From positions 1-16,186 of the forward strand of contig VEPF01000426.1 in NCBI GenBank assembly GCA_012027055.1: 16,186 bases of DNA. Direction: 5' to 3'. Each line of letters opens with the position of its first letter. Positions within the stretch are counted from its first letter, which is position 1. Below the pieces are notes generated by a model. That model was given only the letters and a program-made list of their open reading frames with translations. It did not search any database and was not told the origin of the DNA. The DNA is from Gemmatimonadota bacterium (GTDB taxonomy: Bacteria; Gemmatimonadota; Gemmatimonadetes; Longimicrobiales; RSA9). Shown piece after piece: positions 1 to 6,909 of this stretch. The position numbers and the translations under genes are program-made.

Positions 1-79
1 TACCGGCGCCCGCGCAGGCCGCGAGGAGCGCCAGCAGCGCGACGCCCGCCGTCGGCGCCACACCGCGCCCCCTGCCCAT
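1..79 (-). CDS. Lipoprotein, N-terminal fragment (cut by window edge)
   Basis: ATG at 79-77 opens a frame running off the left edge; 26 residues are visible. They form a lipoprotein signal peptide: basic n-region with R3 and R5, hydrophobic stretch around residues 13-21, and lipobox LAAC with the lipidated cysteine at residue 22. A purine-rich GGGAAAGGG stretch lies just upstream of the ATG and can act as the ribosome binding site. The start is 40 nt downstream of the S9 peptidase stop on the same strand, so the two are probably co-transcribed. Nothing of the mature protein is visible, so no function can be given. Confidence rests on the combination of start, ribosome binding site and textbook lipobox; the fragment is short. 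Confidence 0.7.
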   Translation of the reverse strand, partial: MGRGRGVAPTAGVALLALLAACAGAG

Positions 80-119
80 CCGCCCTTTCCCACTTCCCCT
101 TTCCCGGGCCAACCCCCGC

Positions 120-2174
120 CTACTCCTTTGCCGCCTTCGGCCCCAGGTACTGCGCCCGCCACCCATGCATGGTCTCCCACCACACGAACGCGTTCTGCGG
201 CTTTAACACCCAGTGGCCTTCATCGGGGAAGACCAGCAGCCGGGCGGGCACGTTCTGCCGGCGGAGCGTGGTGAAGGTCATGAGCGCCTGCTCGAGCGGC
301 ACGCGGTAATCGAGCATGCCGTGGATCACGAGCGTGGGCGTGCGCATGCTGCCCGCGGACTCCGCCGGGTTCCACTTCTTGAAGACCTCCGGGTTCTCCC
401 ACGGCTTGCCGAACTCCCACTCCTCGAACCACAGCTCCTCGGTGGAGCCGTACATGGAGCGCTTGTCGAAGATGCCGTCGTGGTTGATGAGCGCGACGAA
501 GCGGTCGGTGTGACCGTTGATCCAGTTGATCATGTAGCCGCCGTAGGAGCCACCGGCCGCGGCCACGCGGTCCTTGTCGAGGAACGGGTAGACCGAGAGC
601 GCGTGGTCGAGGCCGTTCATCAGGTCGGTGTACACCCTGCCGCCCCAGTCGCCGCTGATCTCATCGGTGAACTTCTGCCCGTACCCGGTGCTGCCGCGCG
701 GGTTGATGGCGACGATCACGTACCCCGGTGCGCCGAACAGGTTGGGGTTCCAGCGGTAGCTCCAGCTGTCCTGCCACGCGCCCTGCGGCCCGCCGTGGAT
801 CAGGAACAGCACCGGCCACTTCTGCGCCGGGTCGAAGTTGGGCGGCCGGACGATGAAGCCCTGCACCTTGGCGCCTTCCGCGCCCTCGAACCAGAACGGC
901 TCCACGGGCTGGAGCGCGAGCTGATTCAGGAGCTGGTCGTTGACGTGTGTGAGCTGCGCGCGGGGCTTGCCCTTCGCGTCCAGCGCGAACAGCTCCACCG
1001 GGCTGGTCGTGCTCTGCCGGGCCACCACCAGCGTCTTCTGGTCGGGCGCCACCGCGAGCCCGCTGTAGAAGACCGTGTCCGTCACCTGCACGGGCGGGCC
1101 GCCGCGCACGGCGACGTGGTAGATGTTGCTGTGCAGCCGCTCGGCCGCGAGGAACCAGATGGTCTTCGAGTCCGGTGTCCACTGGAAGAAGTCGACGGTG
1201 AGGTCGAGGTCCGGGGTGAGACTCACGTGCTGGTTCGTGGTGCGGTCGTAGAGCATGAGTTGCGCGCGGTCCGCCTCGAAGCCCGGCCGCTCCATGGCCA
1301 GGTACGCGATGTAGCGCCCGTCCGGCGAGTACTTGGGGGCGACGTCGTTCGCGTCATTGTCCGTGAGCAGCTGCGGCTCCCCGCCCGCCGCCGACACCAG
1401 CCACACGTCATTACCGGTGCCCACCATGGTCTGCCGGTCCGTGTTGCGCACGAACGCGACCTCGGCGCCATCCGGGCTGATGTCGTAGTCGCTGAAGCCG
1501 CCCAGGGCGATCGGCGGCGAGTCGTATGCTCCGGGTGTGACGTCGCTGCTGGCGCCGGTTGCGACGTCGAGCACGAACACGTGGCTCCTGAGCCCGTCCT
1601 CCCACTCGTCCCAGTGACGGTAGCCCAGCTCGTCGTAGATCTTCGCTGCCGATTTCTCGGCGGCGAGCTGCTTCAGCCGTTCCGCCAGCGAATCGCCGGC
1701 CGGGAAGACGCTGCTGCTGAAGAGCAGCTTCGTGCCGTTCCGGGCCCAGGCGAGCGGGCCGCTCACGCCGGCGTCGAGGTTCGTGAGCTGTTTCGACTCG
1801 CCGCCCGGGGCGGGGATGATGTAGACCTGCGGGCTGCCGCCGCGGCTCGAGATGAACGCGAGCTGTGTCCCGTCCGGCGACCAGGCGGGCGAGTTGTTGC
1901 TGCCCTTCTCGCTGGTGACGAAGAGTGTGGGCTCGCCGCCGGCGGCCGGCACGGTCCAGATGTCGGTCTTCGAGCGGAAGGTGTTCAGGTCGTAGCGCGT
2001 GACCGTGTAGGCCACGCGCTTGCCGTCCGGGCTGAGCACGGGGTCGCCGACGCGGCCCAGCGACCAGAGGTCACGCGCGGTCATCGGGCGCTGTTGCGCC
2101 TGGGCCCCGACAGGGGTGCTCGTCGCGGCGCCCAGGAGCAGCGCCAGCGTCAGCAGGGAGGTCAGCTTGCGCAT
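120..2174 (-). CDS. Exported S9-family (prolyl oligopeptidase-type) serine peptidase
   Basis: 684 residues. Residues 1-24 are a Sec signal peptide, so the enzyme should act outside the cytoplasm. Residues about 40-400 form a beta-propeller with repeated PD40/TolB-like motifs (LSPDGKRVAY near 47, WSPDGTQLAF near 98, DISPDGAEVAF near 231, YSPDGRYIAY near 282). Residues about 430-680 are the alpha/beta-hydrolase domain with nucleophile Ser543 in GGSYGGY, Asp622 in GMLDYRVP and His654 in DEGHW: a complete S9 triad, and the length is normal for the family. It likely cleaves peptides after proline or removes N-terminal di- or acyl-aminoacyl groups; the exact specificity (DPP-like or acylaminoacyl peptidase-like) cannot be told. 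The start at 2174 is chosen because the signal peptide begins there; there is no strong Shine-Dalgarno. Stop is TAG. It precedes the lipoprotein gene at 79. Confidence 0.93.
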   Translation of the reverse strand: MRKLTSLLTLALLLGAATSTPVGAQAQQRPMTARDLWSLGRVGDPVLSPDGKRVAYTVTRYDLNTFRSKTDIWTVPAAGGEPTLFVTSEKGSNNSPAWSPDGTQLAFISSRGGSPQVYIIPAPGGESKQLTNLDAGVSGPLAWARNGTKLLFSSSVFPAGDSLAERLKQLAAEKSAAKIYDELGYRHWDEWEDGLRSHVFVLDVATGASSDVTPGAYDSPPIALGGFSDYDISPDGAEVAFVRNTDRQTMVGTGNDVWLVSAAGGEPQLLTDNDANDVAPKYSPDGRYIAYLAMERPGFEADRAQLMLYDRTTNQHVSLTPDLDLTVDFFQWTPDSKTIWFLAAERLHSNIYHVAVRGGPPVQVTDTVFYSGLAVAPDQKTLVVARQSTTSPVELFALDAKGKPRAQLTHVNDQLLNQLALQPVEPFWFEGAEGAKVQGFIVRPPNFDPAQKWPVLFLIHGGPQGAWQDSWSYRWNPNLFGAPGYVIVAINPRGSTGYGQKFTDEISGDWGGRVYTDLMNGLDHALSVYPFLDKDRVAAAGGSYGGYMINWINGHTDRFVALINHDGIFDKRSMYGSTEELWFEEWEFGKPWENPEVFKKWNPAESAGSMRTPTLVIHGMLDYRVPLEQALMTFTTLRRQNVPARLLVFPDEGHWVLKPQNAFVWWETMHGWRAQYLGPKAAKE

Positions 2175-2474
2175 GGGATGTCGTCCGTCAGTGGGGCGGT
2201 GATTGCCGGCGGTCGCAGGCGGGGCGGAGCACCTGCAGATGGTTTCCGCGCCCGGCCTGGCCCGGGTGAACCGAATGTACCGGCGGCCGAACGGACAGGC
2301 GAGTGGAACCGGGGCGGACCGGCGCGGGCGGGCGGATCTCCGCCCCTCCGGCACGGCCGGCGACTGGCGGCGGCGCGGTGCGGGCCGCCAAACTGCGTAT
2401 CGGCCGGGGCGGATCCCCGGCCATGCCGGCCAGCAGGTCGAACCGAAGGCGGGGTCGCCGAGGTGGAACAGGGG
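2175..2474. other. 300-nt divergent intergenic region
   Basis: This lies between the divergent starts of the S9 peptidase (2174, minus) and the methyltransferase (2475, plus), so promoters for both should be here. I see no hexamer pair convincing enough to mark in this GC-rich stretch. The notable structure is a perfect 8-bp hairpin at 2402-2422. Open frames crossing the region on both strands have no recognisable protein content and look like stop-poor high-GC sequence. A Shine-Dalgarno AGGTGG at 2461-2466 belongs to the methyltransferase. Confidence 0.6.
2402..2422. other. Perfect 8-bp inverted repeat in divergent promoter region
   Basis: GGCCGGGG (2402-2409) is followed after a 5-nt loop (CGGAT) by its exact complement CCCCGGCC (2415-2422). 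It lies 52 nt upstream of the methyltransferase ATG. No T-run follows on either strand, so it is not a canonical terminator. It could be an operator or a 5'-leader hairpin, or chance in GC-rich DNA. Confidence 0.35.
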
Positions 2475-3650
2475 ATGCGGCTGTACGCGGTAGCGCCGCC
2501 CGGGCTCGAGCGGGTGGTCGCGGCGGAGCTGGCCGCTATCGGGATCGCGGGGGCAGAGGTCACGGGCGGGATCGAGTGGGACGGCGACCTGTCCGGGCTG
2601 CGGCGCGCCAATCTGCACCTCCGCTGTGCCACCCGCGTCCTGTTGCGGCTCGCCGCTTTCCGGGCGCGCTCGTTCTTCGAGCTGGAGCGCCACGCGGGGC
2701 GCGTGCCCTGGGAGCGCGTGGTGAGCGCCGAGCGGCCAGTGGCGCTCCGCGTCACCGCGAAGAAATCGAAGCTCTATCACGAAGGCGCGATCGCGGAGCG
2801 GCTGGCGGCGGCGATCCTGAAGCGCGGCGCCGCCGCGTTCGTGCCGGCGCACGTGGACGAGGATGACGGGGCGGCGGACCTGCAGCTGATCGTGGTGCGG
2901 GTGCTGCGCGACGAGTTCACGATCAGCGCGGACTCGTCCGGCGAGGCGCTGCATCGCCGCGGGTACCGCCAGGCGATCGGCAAGGCGCCGTTGCGGGAGA
3001 GCAGCGCGGCCGCACTGCTGCAGCTCGCGGGCTGGACGGGCGAGACGCCGCTGCTCGATCCCTTCTGCGGCTCGGGAACCATCCCGATCGAGGCGGCGCT
3101 GCGGGCGCGCGCCATCGCGCCGGGGCTGGCGAATCCGGGCCGAACCCCGCGGCACTTCGCGTTCACCGCCTGGCCGGAGCACGACGCAGCGCGCTGGCGC
3201 GCCGCAACTGCAGCCGCGCGCGCCCTCATCAAGGAGCGGGCGCCGGCCGCCATCATGGGCTCGGACCGCGACGCGGGCGCCATCCAGCTGGCCCGCGCGA
3301 ACGCGGCGCGCGCGGGCGTGGAGGCCGACATCAGCTGGCAGCGCCTCGCGCTCAGCGCGGCCGAGGTGCCCACCCCCAACACGGCGGTGATCACGAATCC
3401 GCCGTATGGCCTACGGGTGTCGGCCAACCGGGACGTGCGAGACCTGTGGGCGGCACTGGGGCGGTTCGTGCGCGAGCGCGTGCCGGAGGGAGACGTCGCC
3501 CTGCTCTCGCCGGATCCCGCGCTCGACCGGCAGCTCGGGGTGCCGCTGCAGGTGGCCGCGGCCACGCGCAACGGCGGGATCCCGGTGCGGGTGCTGGTCC
3601 GCGCGCGCGGACCGGCGGCACGCGTGCCCACGGGGACACCGGCCGCGTGA
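2475..3650 (+). CDS. THUMP-domain class I SAM-dependent RNA methyltransferase (RlmL/UPF0020-like)
   Basis: 391 residues. The N-terminal part (about 1-155) matches the ferredoxin-like plus THUMP RNA-binding module of this family, including LYAVAPPGLE at the start and the K96-K99 basic patch before YHEGA. The C-terminal Rossmann domain carries SAM motif I as LLDPFCGSGT (193-202), acidic motif SDRDAGAI (263-270), and catalytic NPPYGLR (308-314). NPPY is the signature of base N-methylation, in this family usually N2-methylguanosine in 23S rRNA or tRNA. The length fits the single-methyltransferase form, not the E. coli RlmL/RlmK fusion. The start at 2475 is supported by AGGTGG at 2461-2466, 8 nt upstream, and by homology beginning there although the frame stays open far upstream. 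It precedes the peroxiredoxin gene by 61 nt on the same strand. Exact target nucleotide is unknown. Confidence 0.9.
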   Translation: MRLYAVAPPGLERVVAAELAAIGIAGAEVTGGIEWDGDLSGLRRANLHLRCATRVLLRLAAFRARSFFELERHAGRVPWERVVSAERPVALRVTAKKSKLYHEGAIAERLAAAILKRGAAAFVPAHVDEDDGAADLQLIVVRVLRDEFTISADSSGEALHRRGYRQAIGKAPLRESSAAALLQLAGWTGETPLLDPFCGSGTIPIEAALRARAIAPGLANPGRTPRHFAFTAWPEHDAARWRAATAAARALIKERAPAAIMGSDRDAGAIQLARANAARAGVEADISWQRLALSAAEVPTPNTAVITNPPYGLRVSANRDVRDLWAALGRFVRERVPEGDVALLSPDPALDRQLGVPLQVAAATRNGGIPVRVLVRARGPAARVPTGTPAA

Positions 3651-3651
3651 A

Positions 3652-3680
3652 TTGCGCCTGCGCTCCGGTGGGCTCTAGTT
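3652..3680 (+). promoter_or_regulatory. Possible weak promoter before the peroxiredoxin gene
   Basis: TTGCGC (3652-3657) and TCTAGT (3674-3679) are separated by 16 nt and match the sigma-70 hexamers at 3/6 and 4/6 positions. The TAGTTTTT stretch is a conspicuous AT-rich patch in a roughly 70% GC window, directly upstream of the peroxiredoxin start. This would allow expression independent of the methyltransferase. The consensus for this organism is unknown, so this is only suggestive. Confidence 0.27.
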
Positions 3681-3711
3681 TTTCGCCAACCTTCTGACCC
3701 CGGGTGAGCCC

Positions 3712-4302
3712 ATGCGCACCACTGCCCTGCTCGTCGGTACCGCCCTCGCCGCCGCGCTGCCCGCGGCCCTGCACGCGCAGCAGCAGGCCCAGGCGCCAAC
3801 CCCGCCGCCGCTCGAGGTGGGCGCGGTCGCGCCGGACTTCGCACTGGCGGGGGCAACCCGGTTCGGCGTGCTGCAGCAGCCGGTGCGCCTCAGCGACTAC
3901 CGGGGAGAAGTTGTGGTCCTCGCCTTCTTCTTCAAGGCGAGGACGAAGGGCTGAACGGTGCAAATGCACGCGTACCGTGATCAGTACGCGCAGCTCTTCA
4001 ATCTGGGCCGGAACGTGGTGCTGATCGCGATCAGCGCCGATCCCGTGACGGAGTTGGCGGCCTGGGCGAAGGATGATGACTTTCCGTTCCTGATGGCGAG
4101 CGACTCGGGCGCGGCCGTGGGCCAACGCTACGGCGCGCTGGCGAGCCGGCCCGGCATCACCAATCGCAACCTGTTCGTGGTCGGGCCGGACGGGAAGATC
4201 GCCTACCGGGCGGTGCCGTTCCGGGAGATCGACCCCACGGCGTACGAGGAGCTGGGCGCCGTGATCGACAAGCTGATGCCGCCTCCGCCCGAGGGTTCAT
4301 AG
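3712..4302 (+). CDS. Exported peroxiredoxin-like (AhpC/TSA, redoxin) selenoprotein; UGA at codon 81 read as Sec
   Basis: 196 residues if the in-frame TGA at 3952-3954 is decoded as selenocysteine. Residues 1-22 are a signal peptide ending LHA, so the product is periplasmic. The redoxin fold runs from VGAVAPDFAL (about 37) through VVVLAFFFKARTKG (67-80) to the GPDGKIAYR strand near the C-terminus. In peroxiredoxins the segment after the beta strand is normally KADTPGCTxQ with the peroxidatic cysteine; here it reads KARTKG-U-TVQ, so UGA sits exactly at the catalytic position. The frame continues without interruption to TAG at 4300-4302 with clear family similarity. The protein has no cysteine anywhere, so Sec would be the only catalytic chalcogen (1-Sec type, no resolving Cys). 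Its role would be reduction of peroxides or a related thiol oxidation in the envelope. The alternative, a nonsense pseudogene, is less likely given the exact placement and the downstream hairpin. Confidence 0.85.
3955..3990 (+). promoter_or_regulatory. Putative bacterial SECIS element after the UGA codon
   Basis: A perfect 7-bp stem, CGCGTAC (3969-3975) with GTACGCG (3984-3990), encloses an 8-nt loop CGTGATCA. The stem starts 14 nt after the UGA and has a G among the first two loop bases, which fits the loose rules known for SelB-binding hairpins in bacterial selenoprotein mRNAs. A second, mutually exclusive hairpin pairs 3955-3961 with 3972-3978 (7 bp, one G-U). Both lie inside the coding sequence, as expected in bacteria. 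SelB recognition itself is inferred. Confidence 0.65.
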
Positions 4303-4334
4303 CCGGACATTTCGGTTGGACGAGGCAGGAAGTG

Positions 4335-4366
4335 GAAGGGGCGTCGCACGGCGCCCCTTCTTATTC
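4335..4366 (+). terminator. Rho-independent terminator after the peroxiredoxin gene
   Basis: GAAGGGGCG (4335-4343) pairs perfectly with CGCCCCTTC (4352-4360), a 9-bp stem with an 8-nt loop, followed by the T-rich TTATTCT. It begins 33 nt after the peroxiredoxin stop and lies before the convergent hydrolase stop at 4400. This supports the view that the full frame through 4302 is a live transcript end. Confidence 0.78.
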
Positions 4367-4399
4367 TCGGCCAGGTGGCGTGCCGACGCTAACCGCGAA

Positions 4400-5311
4400 T
4401 CAGCGGCGCAGCGCGCGGTCCAGGAAGTCGAGCACGAGCGCCAGGTTCGCGGGCGTTTCGAACGCGGGCCCGCCGTGCCCGGCGCCCTCGAGCAATTGCA
4501 GCGTCACGCGCTCCGGTGGCAGCACGCGGCGCAGCGCCGCCGCGAGGTGCTCCGACTGCTGCGTGGGCACGAGCGGGTCGCGGGTGCCGTGCTGGATCTG
4601 GAACGGCGGGTCGTCGGCGGAGATGTAGGTTTCCGGATTGGCGGCGGCGACCCGGTCCCGGGCGTCCGCCCGCGCTACGCCCAGCAGCCGACCTTCGGGC
4701 GACGTCGCCGCCGAATGATCCGGGCGCCCGAGCCCGCTGGCGCGGTACTGCGGGTCCATCTGCAGGAAGTCGATGGGGCCGTACCAGTCCACCACCGCCT
4801 GCACACTGCTCGGCTGGTCCGCGTTGCCGAGGCCCGGGTCATCGAGCGCCGCCACCCCGCCGGAAGTGCCGGCCAGGGCGGCCAGGTGCCCGCCGGCCGA
4901 GTTGCCCCAGACCGCGATCCGCGCAGGGTCCAGCCCGAGCCTTGCCGCGTTGGCCCGGACCCAGCGGATCGCGGCCTTCACGTCCTGGATCTGGGCCGGA
5001 AAGCGAGCCTCGCCGCTCAGCCGGTAGTTGATGGCGACGACGGCGTAGCCGCGCGCGAGCGCCGCCAGCACCGGCCGCAGCTGGCTGTCCGCCTTGTCGC
5101 CGCCGGCGAACGCGCCGCCGTGAATCTGCACGATGACCGGGAACGGTTTCGCCGCGCCCGCGGGCGGCAGGTGCAGGTCGAGCCGCTGGGCCGGGGATGA
5201 GGTCGCGTAGGGGATGTCCTTCAGGGGCGCAGCACCGGGCTGCTGCGCGCGCACTCCGAATGGGGCCGCTGCCACCAGCAACGCCGCCAGGAACCAGCTC
5301 CGCATCCGCAT
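4400..5311 (-). CDS. Exported alpha/beta hydrolase (HSL/BD-FAE-like esterase)
   Basis: 303 residues. Residues 1-22 are a signal peptide ending VRA. The body is an alpha/beta hydrolase of the carboxylesterase/HSL type: oxyanion-hole motif HGGAF (64-68), nucleophile Ser138 in GNSAGG, Asp245 in HGTRDPLVP, His279 in GAGHGG. The triad and length are complete. Family members hydrolyse esters such as acetylated or feruloylated carbohydrates; the substrate here is unknown. The start at 5311 is preceded by GGGAG about 8 nt away; a second ATG two codons later is possible. It lies 30 nt downstream of the TlpA-like gene on the same strand and is probably the last gene of that operon, although an esterase has no obvious link to thiol chemistry. 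Confidence 0.9.
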   Translation of the reverse strand: MRMRSWFLAALLVAAAPFGVRAQQPGAAPLKDIPYATSSPAQRLDLHLPPAGAAKPFPVIVQIHGGAFAGGDKADSQLRPVLAALARGYAVVAINYRLSGEARFPAQIQDVKAAIRWVRANAARLGLDPARIAVWGNSAGGHLAALAGTSGGVAALDDPGLGNADQPSSVQAVVDWYGPIDFLQMDPQYRASGLGRPDHSAATSPEGRLLGVARADARDRVAAANPETYISADDPPFQIQHGTRDPLVPTQQSEHLAAALRRVLPPERVTLQLLEGAGHGGPAFETPANLALVLDFLDRALRR

Positions 5312-5341
5312 CTTCGGTGCTCCCGCAACGGTTGATCCGCG

Positions 5342-5869
5342 TCAGCGTGCGGCCAGCGCCCGGTCGAGCGCGCCGCTCAGGTCCTGGTCCTCACCCACGC
5401 CGGTATAGACCACGCGTCCTCTCGCATCGAGCACGGCCACGTACGACGTCGAGGGCGCCTGGTACGCACGCGTCGCCCGGCCGCCGGTGTCCCACAGCAC
5501 CCGGCCGGGCACGGGGTGATCGACGAGATGCCGGCGGACGGAGCGCTGGCTCTGGTTGACGGCCACCGCGATCACCAGCACATCCGCCTTGCCCGCGTGC
5601 TGCGCGGCCGCGGCCGCGAGCCGGGGCTGGAGCGCGGCGCAGATATCGCACCATTGCGCCCAGAACTCCAGCAGGACCGGACGCTTGCCCACGTATTGCG
5701 CCAGGTCGACGGGGTTGCCGTCCAGGTCCTCGATCGTGACCGGCGGTGGGACCCGGCCGATCTCGATGCCGACATCCTGCGCGGCCGCGGGCAGGGCAAA
5801 CGAGAATCCTGCAGCGCCGCACCACAGCAGGGCGGCGGCAACCGGGGCGAGCGGACGTCGTATGCGCAT
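5342..5869 (-). CDS. Exported TlpA/ResA-like thioredoxin-fold protein
   Basis: 175 residues. Residues 1-31 are a signal peptide (hydrophobic core 9-25, cleavage near AAAQ). The thioredoxin fold follows, with PVLLEFWAQWCDIC (64-77) giving the redox pair C74-D-I-C77. C-terminal strands include SYVAVLDARGRVVYTG (142-157). At the position where TlpA-type proteins normally have the cis-proline (TPTTF), the sequence reads TSYVA, with Ser142 instead of Pro and a proline three residues earlier. The ATG at 5869-5867 shares one base with the TGA of the CcdA-like gene (TGATG), so translation is coupled and the two proteins should be made together. Most likely it receives electrons from the membrane protein and reduces periplasmic substrates; candidates include apocytochrome c and the nearby Sec-peroxiredoxin, both inferred. 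Confidence 0.88.
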   Translation of the reverse strand: MRIRRPLAPVAAALLWCGAAGFSFALPAAAQDVGIEIGRVPPPVTIEDLDGNPVDLAQYVGKRPVLLEFWAQWCDICAALQPRLAAAAAQHAGKADVLVIAVAVNQSQRSVRRHLVDHPVPGRVLWDTGGRATRAYQAPSTSYVAVLDARGRVVYTGVGEDQDLSGALDRALAAR

Positions 5870-6708
5870 CACAGGACCGTGCCCATCAAGACCAGGTAGT
5901 ACTCGGCCATCCCGATCATCAGGATACCCGCCAGCTTCTTGATGATCCCGGTCCAGCGGCCGGCGCGGGGCAGGCGGGCGGCCAGGCCGGAAAAGATACC
6001 CACCGCGACCAGCAGCGCGCTCATGCCGAGCGAGAACACGAACAGGTAGCTGAACCCCAGCACGGCGCTGCCCGTGGTCGAGACCCAGGTCAGCACAGCC
6101 GCGAACGCGGGCGCGCCGCAGGGGGCGGCCACCAGGCCGGAAGTGGCGCCGAGCAGGAACACCGCGGGATAGGAGCCGCCGCCCAGCCCGGCCGCCCAGC
6201 GCACCAGGCGCTGCGGTGCCGCGACCGGCAGCACGTCCAGCATGGCCAGCCCGAACAGCAGCAGCAGGTTGGCAATGGCGAAGCGGGCCCACGGGTTCGA
6301 GGACACGGTCCCGAACAGCGTGCCCGAGAGTCCGGCCAGCAGGCCGAGGCTGGCGTAGAGCAGGGACAGGCCGGCCACGTACGTCAGGGTCAGGCCCACC
6401 AGCCTGCCCCGGGACGGCAAGGTACCCGCGCTGCCGCCGATCACGCCAACCGTGATCGGGATCATCGGGTAGATGCAGGGCGTGAGGCTGGTCACCAGCC
6501 CGGCGCCGAAAAGCACCGCCAGCGCCGCCAACGGCTGGTCCTGCAACGCCTGCCCGAGTCCTGCCTGCAGCAACGGGATCAAGGACACCTGCAGATTGAG
6601 GGTGCGGGCAATATGGGCACGCGCCTCGCCCGCGGCTACGCGGCCGCCCGGAGCGCGGACCCCCGCCGTCTCCAGCCGGGTAACGCACGGGTGACACCGT
6701 TCGTGCAT
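5869..6708 (-). CDS. CcdA/DsbD-type transmembrane thiol reductant transporter
   Basis: 279 residues from the ATG at 6708. The core (about 58-279) has at least six hydrophobic segments and the two conserved cysteines of the CcdA/DsbD membrane domain: C78 in LTPCIYPMIPIT and C197 in AAPCGAP. These proteins move reducing equivalents from cytoplasmic thioredoxin across the membrane to periplasmic thioredoxin-like partners, here most likely the coupled TlpA-like product. The N-terminus is uncertain: residues 1-40 lack membrane character, have no good Shine-Dalgarno and carry an extra CHPC (5-8). GTG or TTG codons around residues 41-43 would give a more typical protein. It lacks the N-terminal DsbD-alpha and C-terminal thioredoxin domains, the latter being supplied as a separate gene. 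It is the first gene of the CcdA/TlpA-like/hydrolase operon. Confidence 0.87.
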   Translation of the reverse strand: MHERCHPCVTRLETAGVRAPGGRVAAGEARAHIARTLNLQVSLIPLLQAGLGQALQDQPLAALAVLFGAGLVTSLTPCIYPMIPITVGVIGGSAGTLPSRGRLVGLTLTYVAGLSLLYASLGLLAGLSGTLFGTVSSNPWARFAIANLLLLFGLAMLDVLPVAAPQRLVRWAAGLGGGSYPAVFLLGATSGLVAAPCGAPAFAAVLTWVSTTGSAVLGFSYLFVFSLGMSALLVAVGIFSGLAARLPRAGRWTGIIKKLAGILMIGMAEYYLVLMGTVL

Positions 6709-6880
6709 CGTATCGACCGGAGCTGGCGAACCGGGCAGGGACGAGCCGGACCCGCGTGTCCATCCCGCGGGGTCCCGGCGCGTTCATCAGTGCAGGCCAG
6801 CTGGTGCCGGCGGCCCGCGGGCAGCGGGGACCGGCCCGGCGGAAACACGACGTGATCGCCTGCCGTCGCGGTGAAGGACG

Positions 6881-6906
6881 GGAGGCATACGCCTCACGGT
6901 GAGGTG
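6881..6906 (+). promoter_or_regulatory. Two mutually exclusive hairpins over a ribosome binding site
   Basis: GAGGC (6882-6886) can pair with GCCTC (6891-6895) across loop ATAC. Alternatively, 6890-6896 can pair with 6900-6906 (7 bp including one G-U, 3-nt loop CGG). The second form buries the Shine-Dalgarno GAGGT (6901-6905) that lies 4 nt before the lipoprotein ATG at 6910; the first frees it. It could be a translational switch or a chance of base composition. Confidence 0.3.
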
Positions 6907-6909
6907 CTC

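Noticed and set aside
213..2474. Long plus-strand frame upstream of and continuous with the methyltransferase
   Set aside because: It is antisense to the S9 peptidase. Methyltransferase similarity and the Shine-Dalgarno begin at 2475.
3712..3954. 80-residue protein ending at the TGA, with a separate gene beginning at GTG 3958
   Set aside because: The two pieces are consecutive parts of one redoxin fold in one frame, the second would lack its first strands, and the TGA falls at the catalytic position.
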